A stretch of 51,796 nt of DNA, taken from Flavobacteriales bacterium (lineage in GTDB: Bacteria; Bacteroidota; Bacteroidia; Flavobacteriales_E; Vicingaceae). The stretch is from contig NVUQ01000018.1 in the NCBI GenBank assembly GCA_002401955.1, positions 1 through 51,796 on the forward strand, given 5' to 3'. The notes beneath the pieces are model-generated. The model was not told where the DNA came from and ran no database searches. It saw only the letters and a program-made list of their open reading frames with translations. The position numbers were made by a program, and so were the translations under genes. Below are positions 26,663 through 35,262 of the stretch, one piece after another; positions within the stretch are counted from its first letter, which is position 1; the number at the start of each line of letters is the position of its first letter.

Positions 26663-28777
26663 TTATTGAATTATTAATTTTTGTGTTTGAATAGTATTGT
26701 CAGCATTAAATTCTATAAAGTAAATTCCTGCTGATAGTTTTCTTTCTTCATCTATTTTTAAAGTATATTTTCCTTGAGAAAATGATTGTCCATCAATAAC
26801 TCTGGTTACTTCTTGTCCAATAGCATTTCTTACTTTAATACTTAATTTATTTACCCCTTTAACTAGATTAAAAGAAATTTGAGCACTAGAATTTGTAGGG
26901 TTTGGAAACACATTAAAGCTACCGATACTACTAAAATCATTTATCCCCGTAGAACCTCCAATGTTAATGTCATCTAAATAAATATCATTACCTCCGCCAG
27001 AAGTAAATTTAAACTTAAACCTCACATTGGTAGATGAACCAATAGCTGTTAAATCTATCGTTCGTAAAACCCAGTCAGATGTTGATGGGGTAAACATACT
27101 TCCTTGATCAGGTGCTGTAGCTAATATTGTTTGTGTTAAAGGCAATTTCAACGCCCATGAACTACCACAGTCTGTAGAGTAATATACGAACATTTTATCA
27201 GTATTGGTAGAAGTTTTCTTTGCAAATGCTTGTTTAAAAGTCATTGTTTTTGTTGTAGTAGTAGATATATCAAAAGATGGACTAATCAACTCATCAACGA
27301 GACCATCAGTATTGGTAAACCAGTTTCTTATTCTTACTGATCTAGAACCAGTAGTTGATGCTGAACTATTATTTTCCCATGTAAACCCTCCGTCATTATT
27401 AATAATCCAATCATTACCAAACTGAGTAGTATTTTCAAAACCTTCTATTATTGGTCCAATATAATCGGCTGTTAGTGAGCTTACTGTAATGATACTCGTT
27501 TTTACTTCAGTATCGCTACCAGCAGTTGTTGATGGCTGATGTACTACACTATAAACTCCTGCTGTGTTATATGTAATAGCTGGATTAGCAGAACCCGAAG
27601 TGCTAGGTGTTCCTCCAGTAAAGATCCAGTTGTACCCAGTTGGGGTCGCATTATAAGAATCATCTGTAAAATTTACTATTCCTCCTTCGCATATGTATTC
27701 TTTATCAAAAGAAAAATCAGCTACAGGAATACAAGTTACAGGATTGTAAGGGTTAGCAACTCCTGTGGCAGATAAATTAGAGGAATTCGACAATTGAGCT
27801 AAACCCATTGAACTACTTGTTGAGTTTAAATAATATTCCATCACATCTCTTTGCCCTAGAGTAAACATATTTTGACAGTTATCATAACTCATGTAGTTTT
27901 CTATTTGATCTACAACATTTGATCCTGACCAAGGATCTGGCCCATTAGTATCATTAGAACATGAGTTTTGACTAGTATTACATCCTTGTGTTGAAGCTGT
28001 TACAGGAGGAGTATCACAAACTCGATCTCCTGAGTTAGAGCAGTTGTTTCCGCAACCACCTTCAAATGTATGTGACAAACCAAAACAATGTCCAACCTCA
28101 TGTGTTAATGTACGATCACCACCTTGAACCTGATTCGCTTTCATTACAACCCCATAAGTAGAGTTAATACCACTGGTTGGAAATTGTGCATAACCAGCAA
28201 CATAACCACCTGATGTAGATTCAATGTTATCAATTACCCAAATATTAAAATACTTTTTACTATTCCAATAACTTACTGCTTTAACATCATTTCTAGGAAC
28301 AGGAAAATTACTTAAAGGATCTTCAATTCTCACAATCCCTTCTGTACAGTCTCCATTAGGGTCAATATGAGCTAATCTAAACTCTACGTCTGTAGCAGCT
28401 GCGAAAGGAGAAAAAATAGCTCTGGTACTAGATGCATCAGCATTTAAACGCTTAAAATCTTCATTCAAAGTTACTAATTGAGCCTCTATGTCTGCTTTTG
28501 AAACATAACCTTGGCCTCCATTATGTGTAATGTTATGAACTACAACTGGAATAATCCAAGGAGAGGCTTTTTTAGCAACGCCTGAAGTGTTGTTAATGTA
28601 ATCAGTAATCTGTTGTTTTACATCCAGATCTTGTTGTATTAACGCTGGATTTTTTTTGTATAACTCTTCGGTTTGTTCCATTGTTACACACCAAGTGCTA
28701 GATTTTTCTGTTTGGGCATTCACTCCCAAAAAAAAGGCACTAGCAAAAGCTAATAATATCAATTTAGTAAATTTCAT
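26663..28777 (-). CDS. Secreted M43-type zinc metalloprotease with PKD domain and T9SS signal (copy 1)
   Basis: 704 residues from the ATG at 28777, chosen because it gives a normal signal peptide (MKFTKLILLAFASAFFLGVNA); an in-frame upstream extension lacks support and falls in the 5' leader. Zinc site RTLTHEVGHCFGLSHTFEG, Met-turn YMSYDNCQNMF, PKD-like FTGGTPSTSGS, beta-sandwich region, and T9SS sorting domain FNVFPNPTNSSAQIS. It has the same order as the downstream copy, with most differences in the catalytic surface and linkers. Expected to be exported by T9SS and cell-surface bound or released; substrate unknown. Confidence 0.93.
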   Translation of the reverse strand: MKFTKLILLAFASAFFLGVNAQTEKSSTWCVTMEQTEELYKKNPALIQQDLDVKQQITDYINNTSGVAKKASPWIIPVVVHNITHNGGQGYVSKADIEAQLVTLNEDFKRLNADASSTRAIFSPFAAATDVEFRLAHIDPNGDCTEGIVRIEDPLSNFPVPRNDVKAVSYWNSKKYFNIWVIDNIESTSGGYVAGYAQFPTSGINSTYGVVMKANQVQGGDRTLTHEVGHCFGLSHTFEGGCGNNCSNSGDRVCDTPPVTASTQGCNTSQNSCSNDTNGPDPWSGSNVVDQIENYMSYDNCQNMFTLGQRDVMEYYLNSTSSSMGLAQLSNSSNLSATGVANPYNPVTCIPVADFSFDKEYICEGGIVNFTDDSYNATPTGYNWIFTGGTPSTSGSANPAITYNTAGVYSVVHQPSTTAGSDTEVKTSIITVSSLTADYIGPIIEGFENTTQFGNDWIINNDGGFTWENNSSASTTGSRSVRIRNWFTNTDGLVDELISPSFDISTTTTKTMTFKQAFAKKTSTNTDKMFVYYSTDCGSSWALKLPLTQTILATAPDQGSMFTPSTSDWVLRTIDLTAIGSSTNVRFKFKFTSGGGNDIYLDDINIGGSTGINDFSSIGSFNVFPNPTNSSAQISFNLVKGVNKLSIKVRNAIGQEVTRVIDGQSFSQGKYTLKIDEERKLSAGIYFIEFNADNTIQTQKLIIQ

Positions 28778-28804
28778 AGACTGTGGTTTAATCCTTACAA
28801 GATG

Positions 28805-28830
28805 AAGTGTTTTTATGAGAAAAAACACTT
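28805..28830 (-). promoter_or_regulatory. Stem-loop in the protease leader
   Basis: AAGTGTTTTT (28805-28814), 6-nt loop, AAAAACACTT (28821-28830): a perfect 10-bp stem inside the predicted 5' leader of the protease pair, between the -7 box and the start codon. No U tract follows it on the minus strand. Confidence 0.4.
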
Positions 28831-28845
28831 TTTCTTAATGCAGCT

Positions 28846-28853
28846 CAAATATA
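28846..28853 (-). promoter_or_regulatory. Protease operon -7 element (TATATTTG)
   Basis: Exact match to TAnnTTTG on the minus strand, 68 nt upstream of the ATG at 28777. No good -33 seen. Confidence 0.5.
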
Positions 28854-28926
28854 ATCAATTTAGAACCGTTTTTTTTACATTATTCGATTAGCGGTCGTTT
28901 TAGAGCCATAAACGGTCATTAAACCT

Positions 28927-29649
28927 CTAGTTTGTTAAATCTCTAACTGAACAAAGAACATTTGTTAACAGTCCTTCTTCGGTCATAAATCTAAGTACCT
29001 GTTTTGCAGTAATATCAGGAGCAACTAAATCCCCCTCTTTTTTATAATCGATAAATCGATCAATATTAGAAAACTCTTCTTTTGCTGCCCCCCTAATTTT
29101 AACCTGCATATCGGTATCAATTATTCCTGGAGCCAAACTTAGCACCTTAATATTAGAACCATCAATTTTAAGTTCTTCTTTTAGTACCTGACTAAACATA
29201 TCCATCCCTGCTTTGGTTGAGCAATATACATTCCATCCATCTATTGGGTTTCGCCCTGCACCAGAACTAATATTGAGCACTATTTTTTCTCCATCTAAGC
29301 TCCCATATTTAGCGATGAAGTTATTCGTTAAAATTGCTGGTGCTATTAAATTTAAACTGTAACAATCTATTATTTTTTGATTATCGATGTTTCCTACTCG
29401 TTTTACATCACCAACCACACCAGCATTATTTACCAATACAATTTTATCTGTTTTTTCTAATTCTGGAAAATCATAATTAAGAACCTCATCTAAGTTGCTC
29501 AAATCAATAGTTGTATGATGGTATCTTTCATGCTTAACAGAACAAGTTCTGGCTAAACCGTAAACAATATTAGTACTGTCTTTTAACAACAAGTCTGATA
29601 AAGACTTTCCTAAACCCTTACTAGATCCGGTTATAAAATAATAATTCAT
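28927..29649 (-). CDS. SDR oxidoreductase, sepiapterin/benzil reductase-like
   Basis: 240 residues of the classical short-chain dehydrogenase fold: dinucleotide motif TGSSKGLG at the N-terminus, NNAG (VLVNNAGVVGDV), catalytic Ser in NISSGAG and Tyr-x3-Lys in YCSTKAG. The segments VVGDVKRV, APGIIDTDMQ and the KKEGDLVAPDITAKQVL end are closer to sepiapterin reductase and YueD-type benzil reductase than to FabG. An NADPH-dependent dicarbonyl or pterin reductase is likely; substrate not determined. Starts 11 nt after the cystathionine enzyme stop, so cotranscribed. Confidence 0.85.
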   Translation of the reverse strand: MNYYFITGSSKGLGKSLSDLLLKDSTNIVYGLARTCSVKHERYHHTTIDLSNLDEVLNYDFPELEKTDKIVLVNNAGVVGDVKRVGNIDNQKIIDCYSLNLIAPAILTNNFIAKYGSLDGEKIVLNISSGAGRNPIDGWNVYCSTKAGMDMFSQVLKEELKIDGSNIKVLSLAPGIIDTDMQVKIRGAAKEEFSNIDRFIDYKKEGDLVAPDITAKQVLRFMTEEGLLTNVLCSVRDLTN

Positions 29650-29660
29650 TCCTATTTTTT

Positions 29661-30818
29661 TTAGTTTAATGCTTTTGCTAAATCAGCAATTAAATCTTCA
29701 ACATCTTCTACTCCAACACTTAACCTAATTAAAGTATCAATAACTCCTGTTTTTTCTCTTTCTTCTTTAGGGATTGCAGCATGAGTCATTGTTACTGGGT
29801 GACCAATTAAAGATTCTACCCCTCCTAAAGATTCTGCCAAAGCAAATATTTCTACTTTTTTAAGCACATTTAATGCATCATCTAATTTGTTTCCTACTAA
29901 TGTAAAGGAAACCATTCCTCCAAAATCGTTCATTTGCTTTTTTGCGACATCATGGTTTGGATGATCTTCAAACCCTGGCCAATAAACTTTATCTACTTTA
30001 GGGTGAGTTTTTAAGAATTTGGCAACCTCAGCTCCATTTTCACAATGCCTTTGCACTCTTAGATGTAAAGTTTTAATTCCTCTCAATACTAAAAATGAAT
30101 CTTGCGGACCGCAAACTGCACCACTACTGTTTTGTATTCTGTAAATTTCTTTAGCGATTTTCTCATCATTACAAATCAAAGCTCCCATAACTACATCTGA
30201 ATGCCCTCCTAAGTATTTAGTAACTGAGTGCATTACTACATCTGCACCTAAATCTAATGGGTTTTGTAAATAAGGGGTAGCAAAAGTATTATCTACTGCT
30301 AACAAACAATCGTTTGCTTTAGCCACTTTACTAACTGCTTCAATATCAATAATATTCATCATTGGGTTGGTTGGTGTTTCTACCCAAATCATTTTTGTGT
30401 TTTCATTTATTTTAGCCTCAATTTCAGTAGTATCGTCCATTGAAACAAAATGAAATTTGATTCCATACTTCTCAAAAATTGTAGTAAAAATTCTGAAAGA
30501 ACCTCCATATAAATCATTAGTAGAGATTACTTCATCGCCAGGGTTTAATATTTTAATTAAACAATCCATAGCAGCTAAACCAGAACCAAAACAAGCTCCA
30601 AATTTACCATTTTCTATAGCCGCTAAATTTTTCTCTAAGGCATGTCTTGTAGGGTTTAATGTTCTTGAATAGGCATACCCTTTATGATTTCCAACCCCAT
30701 CTTGAACATAAGTAGATGTTTGATATATAGGAGTCATTATTGCACCTGTAGCAGAATCATACGCTAATCCTGCATGGATTACTTTGGTGCCAAATTTCAT
30801 GTCTTTTTCGTTTTTCAC
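29661..30818 (-). CDS. Cystathionine gamma-synthase/gamma-lyase family PLP enzyme
   Basis: 385 residues, typical length. Fold-type I motifs: AYSRTLNPTRHALE, ACFGSGLAAMD (phosphate-binding), VSTNDLYGGSFR-like DLYGG, WVETPTNPMM, LLAVDNTFATPYLQNPLDLGAD (Asp to PLP ring) and SVTKYLGGHSDVVMGA with the Schiff-base lysine. ESLGGVESLIGHPVTMTHA is the substrate-side signature shared by synthases and lyases, so direction (transsulfuration to or from homocysteine) cannot be decided. Start may be ATG 30818 or 30800 (MKFGTKVIHAG). Upstream of an SDR gene and divergent from the SGNH gene. Confidence 0.93.
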   Translation of the reverse strand: MKNEKDMKFGTKVIHAGLAYDSATGAIMTPIYQTSTYVQDGVGNHKGYAYSRTLNPTRHALEKNLAAIENGKFGACFGSGLAAMDCLIKILNPGDEVISTNDLYGGSFRIFTTIFEKYGIKFHFVSMDDTTEIEAKINENTKMIWVETPTNPMMNIIDIEAVSKVAKANDCLLAVDNTFATPYLQNPLDLGADVVMHSVTKYLGGHSDVVMGALICNDEKIAKEIYRIQNSSGAVCGPQDSFLVLRGIKTLHLRVQRHCENGAEVAKFLKTHPKVDKVYWPGFEDHPNHDVAKKQMNDFGGMVSFTLVGNKLDDALNVLKKVEIFALAESLGGVESLIGHPVTMTHAAIPKEEREKTGVIDTLIRLSVGVEDVEDLIADLAKALN

Positions 30819-30840
30819 AATCTTTATATTTTGAAAAACA

Positions 30841-30883
30841 TAAAAGTAATTATTATCGTGGTACTTTGTAATTATTACTTTTA
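30841..30883. promoter_or_regulatory. Inverted repeat in a divergent promoter region
   Basis: TAAAAGTAATTATTA (30841-30855) and TAATTATTACTTTTA (30869-30883) are reverse complements with one mismatch. Each arm carries a TACTTTTA, a one-base variant of the -7 consensus, pointing outward toward the gene on its side. Confidence 0.4.
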
Positions 30884-30969
30884 GGATTCCAATACCTTGG
30901 TGATAAATAAAAATTAAAAAGCCACCTTTTTATTTCTTCTTCGTCTGAGAGAAAACAAAATAAAAAAGA

Positions 30970-32229
30970 ATGAAAAAACTATTGACTATTTTTTTGATTA
31001 CTGTTACTTTATCAGCTCAAGCTCAGGTTAAAAAAGTTTTATTTTTGGGAAATAGCTACACTTATGTAAATGATCTTCCAACATTAATTAAAAATATTGC
31101 GTTGAGTTTTGGAGATACTATTTCTCACGATTCCAGTACTCCTGGAGGACATACCTACAGACTTCATAGTACCAATGGAACTAGTTTAGCTAAAATTCAA
31201 GCCCAAGATTGGGATCATGTTATTTTACAAGAACAGAGTCAAATTCCATCTTTAACGCCAGCTATTGTTGGCAACGATTACAGCGTACCTCATAGTGTTA
31301 CGTTAAACAACCTTATTAAAGCAAATAACTCTTGTACCGAAACCGTTTTTTTTATGACTTGGGGCAGAGAAAATGGTGATGCTTCGTTTTGTGCACAACA
31401 TCCACCTGTTTGCACTTATGCTGGCATGCAACAGGAATTAAGAAATACCTATATGTTTATGGCAGACAGCAATAAGGCAACCGTTTCTCCTGTAGGTGTA
31501 GCGTGGAAAACAATGAGAGACAGCTTTCCTTCTTTCCAATTATATAGTGCAGATGGAAGCCACCCTAGTTTACATGGAAGTTATTTAGCAGCTTGCGTTT
31601 TTTACTCAACACTCTACCAAAAATCGTCTATTGGATCTACCTCAGTTCCTGTTGGTATTGGTGCTGGTGATGCATTAACTATTCAAACTGTTGCCACAAA
31701 TACGGTATTAGATAGTTTAGATCTATGGAGAATAGGGGCAAATTGGCCTACTGCAGATTTTAATTACACTGTAAACACCAGTAATGGAAATGTAGATTTT
31801 ACAAGTACATCTGCCAATGATGTTACTTATGAGTGGAATTTTGGTGATGGAAATTCAAGCACATTAGAAAACCCAAGCCACACTTACGCTGGAAGTATCA
31901 ATACCTATTCTGTTGAGTTAATTGTATATTCTACCGACAGTTGTTTTTCTGATACCATTACTCAAACTGTAAATATTGCTGCTACAGGAATTGAAAACAT
32001 GAGCTACAAAAACAACCTAACTATTTACCCTAATCCTGCCAATAATTTTATTGAGATAAAAACTGATTTAAAGTACAATAGGATTTCAATTATTGATGTA
32101 ACAGGAAAAACAGTTCAACGAATAAATTCTGAAGCTAAAATTGATGTAAGCAATTTAAAATCTGGCATTTACTTTATTAAAATCATTAATAAAGAAGGCT
32201 CAATAACTAACAAGTTTGTAAAACAATAA
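30970..32229 (+). CDS. Secreted SGNH/GDSL-type hydrolase with PKD domain and T9SS signal
   Basis: 419 residues: signal peptide (MKKLLTIFLITVTLSAQA), an SGNH-like hydrolase domain (about 22-255) with VLFLGNSYTYVNDLP (nucleophile Ser in GNSYT), HVILQEQSQIP, FFMTWGRENGD, and the Asp/His pair in SADGSHPSLHGSYLAA; then a PKD domain (about 258-340; YEWNFGDGNSSTLENPSHTYAG) and a T9SS sorting domain (LTIYPNPANNFIEIKT). Likely an esterase or deacetylase acting outside the cell. Preceded by a 150-bp divergent promoter region. Confidence 0.88.
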   Translation: MKKLLTIFLITVTLSAQAQVKKVLFLGNSYTYVNDLPTLIKNIALSFGDTISHDSSTPGGHTYRLHSTNGTSLAKIQAQDWDHVILQEQSQIPSLTPAIVGNDYSVPHSVTLNNLIKANNSCTETVFFMTWGRENGDASFCAQHPPVCTYAGMQQELRNTYMFMADSNKATVSPVGVAWKTMRDSFPSFQLYSADGSHPSLHGSYLAACVFYSTLYQKSSIGSTSVPVGIGAGDALTIQTVATNTVLDSLDLWRIGANWPTADFNYTVNTSNGNVDFTSTSANDVTYEWNFGDGNSSTLENPSHTYAGSINTYSVELIVYSTDSCFSDTITQTVNIAATGIENMSYKNNLTIYPNPANNFIEIKTDLKYNRISIIDVTGKTVQRINSEAKIDVSNLKSGIYFIKIINKEGSITNKFVKQ

Positions 32230-32552
32230 ATAACGATTTGCACAACAAAGAACTGTGCTAAAATTCATCTATTTTCAATTTAAAGCTGGATTTACACTTC
32301 TGTACTTATTATCATAAAATAATTCTGATTTAGCTATTGCAAAAGCCTGTTTTAAAAGCTTATTGCAAACTGTATCAATGCTAACTTCTTATACCAATTT
32401 AATTTCAAAACACCCAACAATGGTTTTTGTATAATATCGATAGATAATCAAAGCCAAAGCTTTGGCTAATTCCTTAAACAAAAATATGTACTTTTAAATC
32501 GCCCTACCAAAACATAGATAGGTTGTTGGGAATCATTCCTAAAAACTATATA
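32230..32552. other. 323-nt intergenic region without a gene
   Basis: AT-rich, no plausible coding frame. It contains a 16-bp perfect palindrome, AGCCAAAGCTTTGGCT (32452-32467), and two imperfect copies of ATTGCAAA (about 32336-32375). No terminator with a U tract was found for the preceding gene. Confidence 0.5.
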
Positions 32553-32837
32553 ATGAAAAATATTCTCATAAAAAGTCTAACTCTTGTATCTTTTGTTGGC
32601 TTAATAATGGTCTTTATCAGCTATAAATCTGGTTTCTTTAGACAGAGAGATGCGCCTTTTTTACCTAGTAAAAGTAGTAACGTAATAAATATAATCGAAA
32701 CAGACTCATTGAAGAGAAAAGACACCACTAAGGTTCAGTTAGAAATAGACTCCGCAGAATTAGAAAGAATCCGAATAATGAGCAGCTCTAAATCAATAAT
32801 AATATTTGATCCCAAAGTAAATACAGATAGAAAATAA
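32553..32837 (+). CDS. Small single-pass membrane protein before the hydroxylase
   Basis: 94 residues from the ATG at 32553: a transmembrane helix or uncleaved signal near residues 7-27 (LTLVSFVGLIMVFISY), then a short charged soluble tail rich in Ser, Asp and Lys (IIETDSLKRKDTTK). No recognised domain. The next start codon follows its stop with no gap, so the two genes are translationally linked. Confidence 0.6.
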   Translation: MKNILIKSLTLVSFVGLIMVFISYKSGFFRQRDAPFLPSKSSNVINIIETDSLKRKDTTKVQLEIDSAELERIRIMSSSKSIIIFDPKVNTDRK

Positions 32838-33725
32838 ATGGACTTCCTAAATCTTATAAAGGCAAGTGGATTAAGTCTATTATTTTTAATATTGATTTTT
32901 GTTCCAATGGAAAAAATATTTCCTGCAAAAGCAAAACAAAAATTATTTAGACTTAACTGGTTTCTCGACTTTACTTTCTTCCTTGGCCAATACTTATTAT
33001 GGAGTGGATTAGTTTTATGGGCTTTAAATATCTTTAACAATTCTTTGACTAGTGTAATCCCCAATAGTTTTCAAACACTTATTCAATCGCAACCTATTAT
33101 TTTACAATCATTTGAAGCACTAATATTTAGTGATCTTTTAATTTACTGGGGGCATAGATTACAGCATAAAGTCGATTTTTTATGGCGTTTTCACAAGGTT
33201 CATCATAGCGTTGAGCATTTAGACTGGTTAGCAGCTCATAGAGAACATCCTATTGACTCAATATATACAATAGGATTAATTAACCTCCCTGCATTTATTA
33301 TGGGGTTTCCTCTGGAAACAATTGCGGGCGTAATAGCTTTTCGAGGGATTTGGGCTATTTACATTCATTCAAATGTTAGATTACCAATTGGCCCAATAAA
33401 AATGTTAATTGGGGCACCTGAATTGCATCATTGGCACCACAGCCTCGAAAGAGATACGGGAAATTATGCTAACATCTCACCAATTATGGATCTAATCTTT
33501 AGAACTTATGTATGTCCTAATAAGGAACCAGAAAAATTTGGTATAAAAGAAAAAGTGCCAAAAAATTATTTAGGTCAAATGGTAGAACCTTTATTACCAA
33601 ATGGAACTTTGGAAAAAATATCAAAAAGAAGGAAAAACGAAAGCCCAACATCATCTATATTTTATAGGTCAGTTATTAGTAAATTGAAACGGTACGTTAA
33701 AGAAACATCGTTTACACTTTTTTAG
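32838..33725 (+). CDS. Fatty acid hydroxylase/sterol desaturase superfamily membrane enzyme
   Basis: 295 residues with about four transmembrane helices and the three histidine clusters of this di-iron superfamily: HRLQH (about 108-112), HKVHH (about 121-125) with nearby HREHP, and HHWHH (about 199-203). The middle motif WRFHKVHHSVEHLDWLAAHREHP is typical of sterol-desaturase-like and carotenoid-hydroxylase-like members. Oxygen-dependent hydroxylation of a lipid is the family reaction; the substrate is unknown. The C-terminal 50 residues are basic and divergent. Confidence 0.9.
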   Translation: MDFLNLIKASGLSLLFLILIFVPMEKIFPAKAKQKLFRLNWFLDFTFFLGQYLLWSGLVLWALNIFNNSLTSVIPNSFQTLIQSQPIILQSFEALIFSDLLIYWGHRLQHKVDFLWRFHKVHHSVEHLDWLAAHREHPIDSIYTIGLINLPAFIMGFPLETIAGVIAFRGIWAIYIHSNVRLPIGPIKMLIGAPELHHWHHSLERDTGNYANISPIMDLIFRTYVCPNKEPEKFGIKEKVPKNYLGQMVEPLLPNGTLEKISKRRKNESPTSSIFYRSVISKLKRYVKETSFTLF

Positions 33726-33868
33726 GCTGTTATTTAACATAAAAATCAAATTACGATGCTTTCGAAATTATCGGGCATTTTGATTATCTATCGGTATTAC
33801 TATAATAGAATTCTCAGAAAAGGTGTGACAAAAAGCTTGATTTTAGAGGCAGAAATTATTTTAGTAAG

Positions 33869-34912
33869 TTAAAACCTATCTATGTTTACTTCAGGTGCTA
33901 TTTTTTCGCCTTTTAATAAAAATTTAACCATTTTATTTGCAAAATAAGGAGCCAACATTACACCTTTGGTACCCATTCCGTTAAAAACAGCCAATTGCTT
34001 ATGTTCAGGATGAAGGCCCAACAAAGGTCTCCTATCCAAAACTGTTGGTCTAACACCTGCCTTATGTTCTAGAACGAGAACCTCATCATTGATAAATTTT
34101 GCAGCTCTTTTTAGAAGCTGTTCCTTCCCCTCTTCGGTTGGTTCAGCATCTATTTCATCCCAATTATATGTAGCACCGAGCTTATAATTACCATTATAAG
34201 GCAACACAAACGCTCCTTTATTTATGGCATAATCAATTTTTAAGTTTTTAAAGTTTACCGTTAACACTTCTCCTTTCGTTAACTTAAATGGTAACCAATC
34301 GAAATAAGGATTCTTAATACTTTGATATCCTTCGCAAAAAATAATTTTATTGGCACAATAGCCATTCCAAGTAACACTATTATCAGTTAACTTAATTTTA
34401 TCATAATCAAATTTAACATTAAGATAAGCATTATTGTTTATGAGATAATTCTTGAACTTAGATAACCAATTTGCTGTTTTCAAAAAACTAGATTGTAATG
34501 TTTTTGAGGCTCCAAAAGGATAATTCATTAAATTTTGATCAAATGGATATTCCACTTTATGATCTATCCAATCGAACAAATGAGGTTCGTTGCTTTTTTG
34601 TTTCCAAAACTCTTGTTCCTTTTCATCTACAAATAATTTATAGAGGGGAACATCAAAATAAAACTCATCATTTAATAATGTTTCTTGATTTCGATAAAAG
34701 ATTTTAGCAAATGGTAAAACTTCATCAATCATCCAGCTTTTAGTAAGCCGTTTAAAAACCACCGGATTACACAATCCTGCGGCAACCCTTGAAGAACTGG
34801 ATGCAGCTTCTTCATCAACAACTAACACCTTTTGATTTTCTTGCATCAGCGAATAAGCCAATACAGAACCAGCTAACCCTTGTCCAACAATTATAAAATC
34901 GAATTCTTTCAT
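33869..34912 (-). CDS. FAD-dependent oxidoreductase, DAO family
   Basis: 347 residues from the ATG at 34912; an upstream TTG would lie inside the -7 box and is rejected. N-terminal FAD-binding FIIVGQGLAGSVLAYSL (GxGxxG), ARG-rich AAGLCNPVVFKRLTKSW, and C-terminal HKAGVRPTVLDRRPLLG and GMGTKGVMLAPYFA loops of the D-amino-acid-oxidase/glycine-oxidase fold. No membrane segment. Members oxidise amines or amino acids, or act in cofactor and tRNA modification (MnmC-like C-terminal domains); the substrate cannot be inferred. Stands alone, convergent with the hydroxylase gene. Confidence 0.88.
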   Translation of the reverse strand: MKEFDFIIVGQGLAGSVLAYSLMQENQKVLVVDEEAASSSSRVAAGLCNPVVFKRLTKSWMIDEVLPFAKIFYRNQETLLNDEFYFDVPLYKLFVDEKEQEFWKQKSNEPHLFDWIDHKVEYPFDQNLMNYPFGASKTLQSSFLKTANWLSKFKNYLINNNAYLNVKFDYDKIKLTDNSVTWNGYCANKIIFCEGYQSIKNPYFDWLPFKLTKGEVLTVNFKNLKIDYAINKGAFVLPYNGNYKLGATYNWDEIDAEPTEEGKEQLLKRAAKFINDEVLVLEHKAGVRPTVLDRRPLLGLHPEHKQLAVFNGMGTKGVMLAPYFANKMVKFLLKGEKIAPEVNIDRF

Positions 34913-34918
34913 TGTTTT

Positions 34919-34926
34919 CAAAAGTA
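34919..34926 (-). promoter_or_regulatory. -7 element (TACTTTTG) six bases before a start codon
   Basis: Exact TAnnTTTG on the minus strand, ending 6 nt before the ATG at 34912. Transcription would start at or almost at the start codon, giving a leaderless or near-leaderless mRNA. Confidence 0.5.
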
Positions 34927-35262
34927 AACATTATGTTTTGGGTGTTTTAACAGGCTATTCGCTATATCTAAAATTAACATTTCGAGGATTTTGCTCTCGC
35001 AAATCTAGCTCAATGAATATTTTAGGATGCCGCTTCTATCCTTAACACTACAATGTCATTCCGAATAATAATTTGTAAAAACTTGTTTTGCAACAAATTG
35101 ACATGAAGAATCTATAGTTCTCAAGCAGATTCTTCAATTTATTTTTCTTGATGCTTTCGCTAATCGGAAAATTTTTCTTTCAGAATGACAACTGATTTTA
35201 TGGAATTTTTAAATCTCGCTCATCTAACTACAAAAAAATAAGTCTCATTAAAAAAATCAATC
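34922..35262. other. 341-nt intergenic region dominated by an inverted-repeat element
   Basis: No gene. Holds the nested inverted-repeat element at 35054-35190 and, on its left, a short stretch CGAGGATTTTGCTCTCGC that can form a small hairpin. Confidence 0.6.
35054..35190. repeat. Nested inverted-repeat element, TGTCATTCCGAA type
   Basis: Ends TGTCATTCCGAA (35054-35065) and TTCAGAATGACA (35179-35190) pair with one G-T; inner pairs AATTTGT/ACAAATT (35070-35076, 35093-35099) and GAAGAATCT/AGATTCTTC (35105-35113, 35127-35135). About 137 bp, noncoding, of the kind scattered between genes in flavobacterial genomes (REP/MITE-like). Confidence 0.75.

Noticed and set aside
28778..28828. Upstream extension of the first M43 protease
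   Set aside because: It bypasses the signal peptide at 28777 and lies in the leader stem-loop.
32452..32467. AGCCAAAGCTTTGGCT palindrome as terminator or operator
   Set aside because: No U tract, no second copy, and far from neighbouring gene ends; left only as a note in the intergenic entry.
34919..34921. TTG start for the FAD oxidoreductase
   Set aside because: The TTG is part of an exact -7 box; the ATG nine bases downstream begins the conserved FAD-binding motif.
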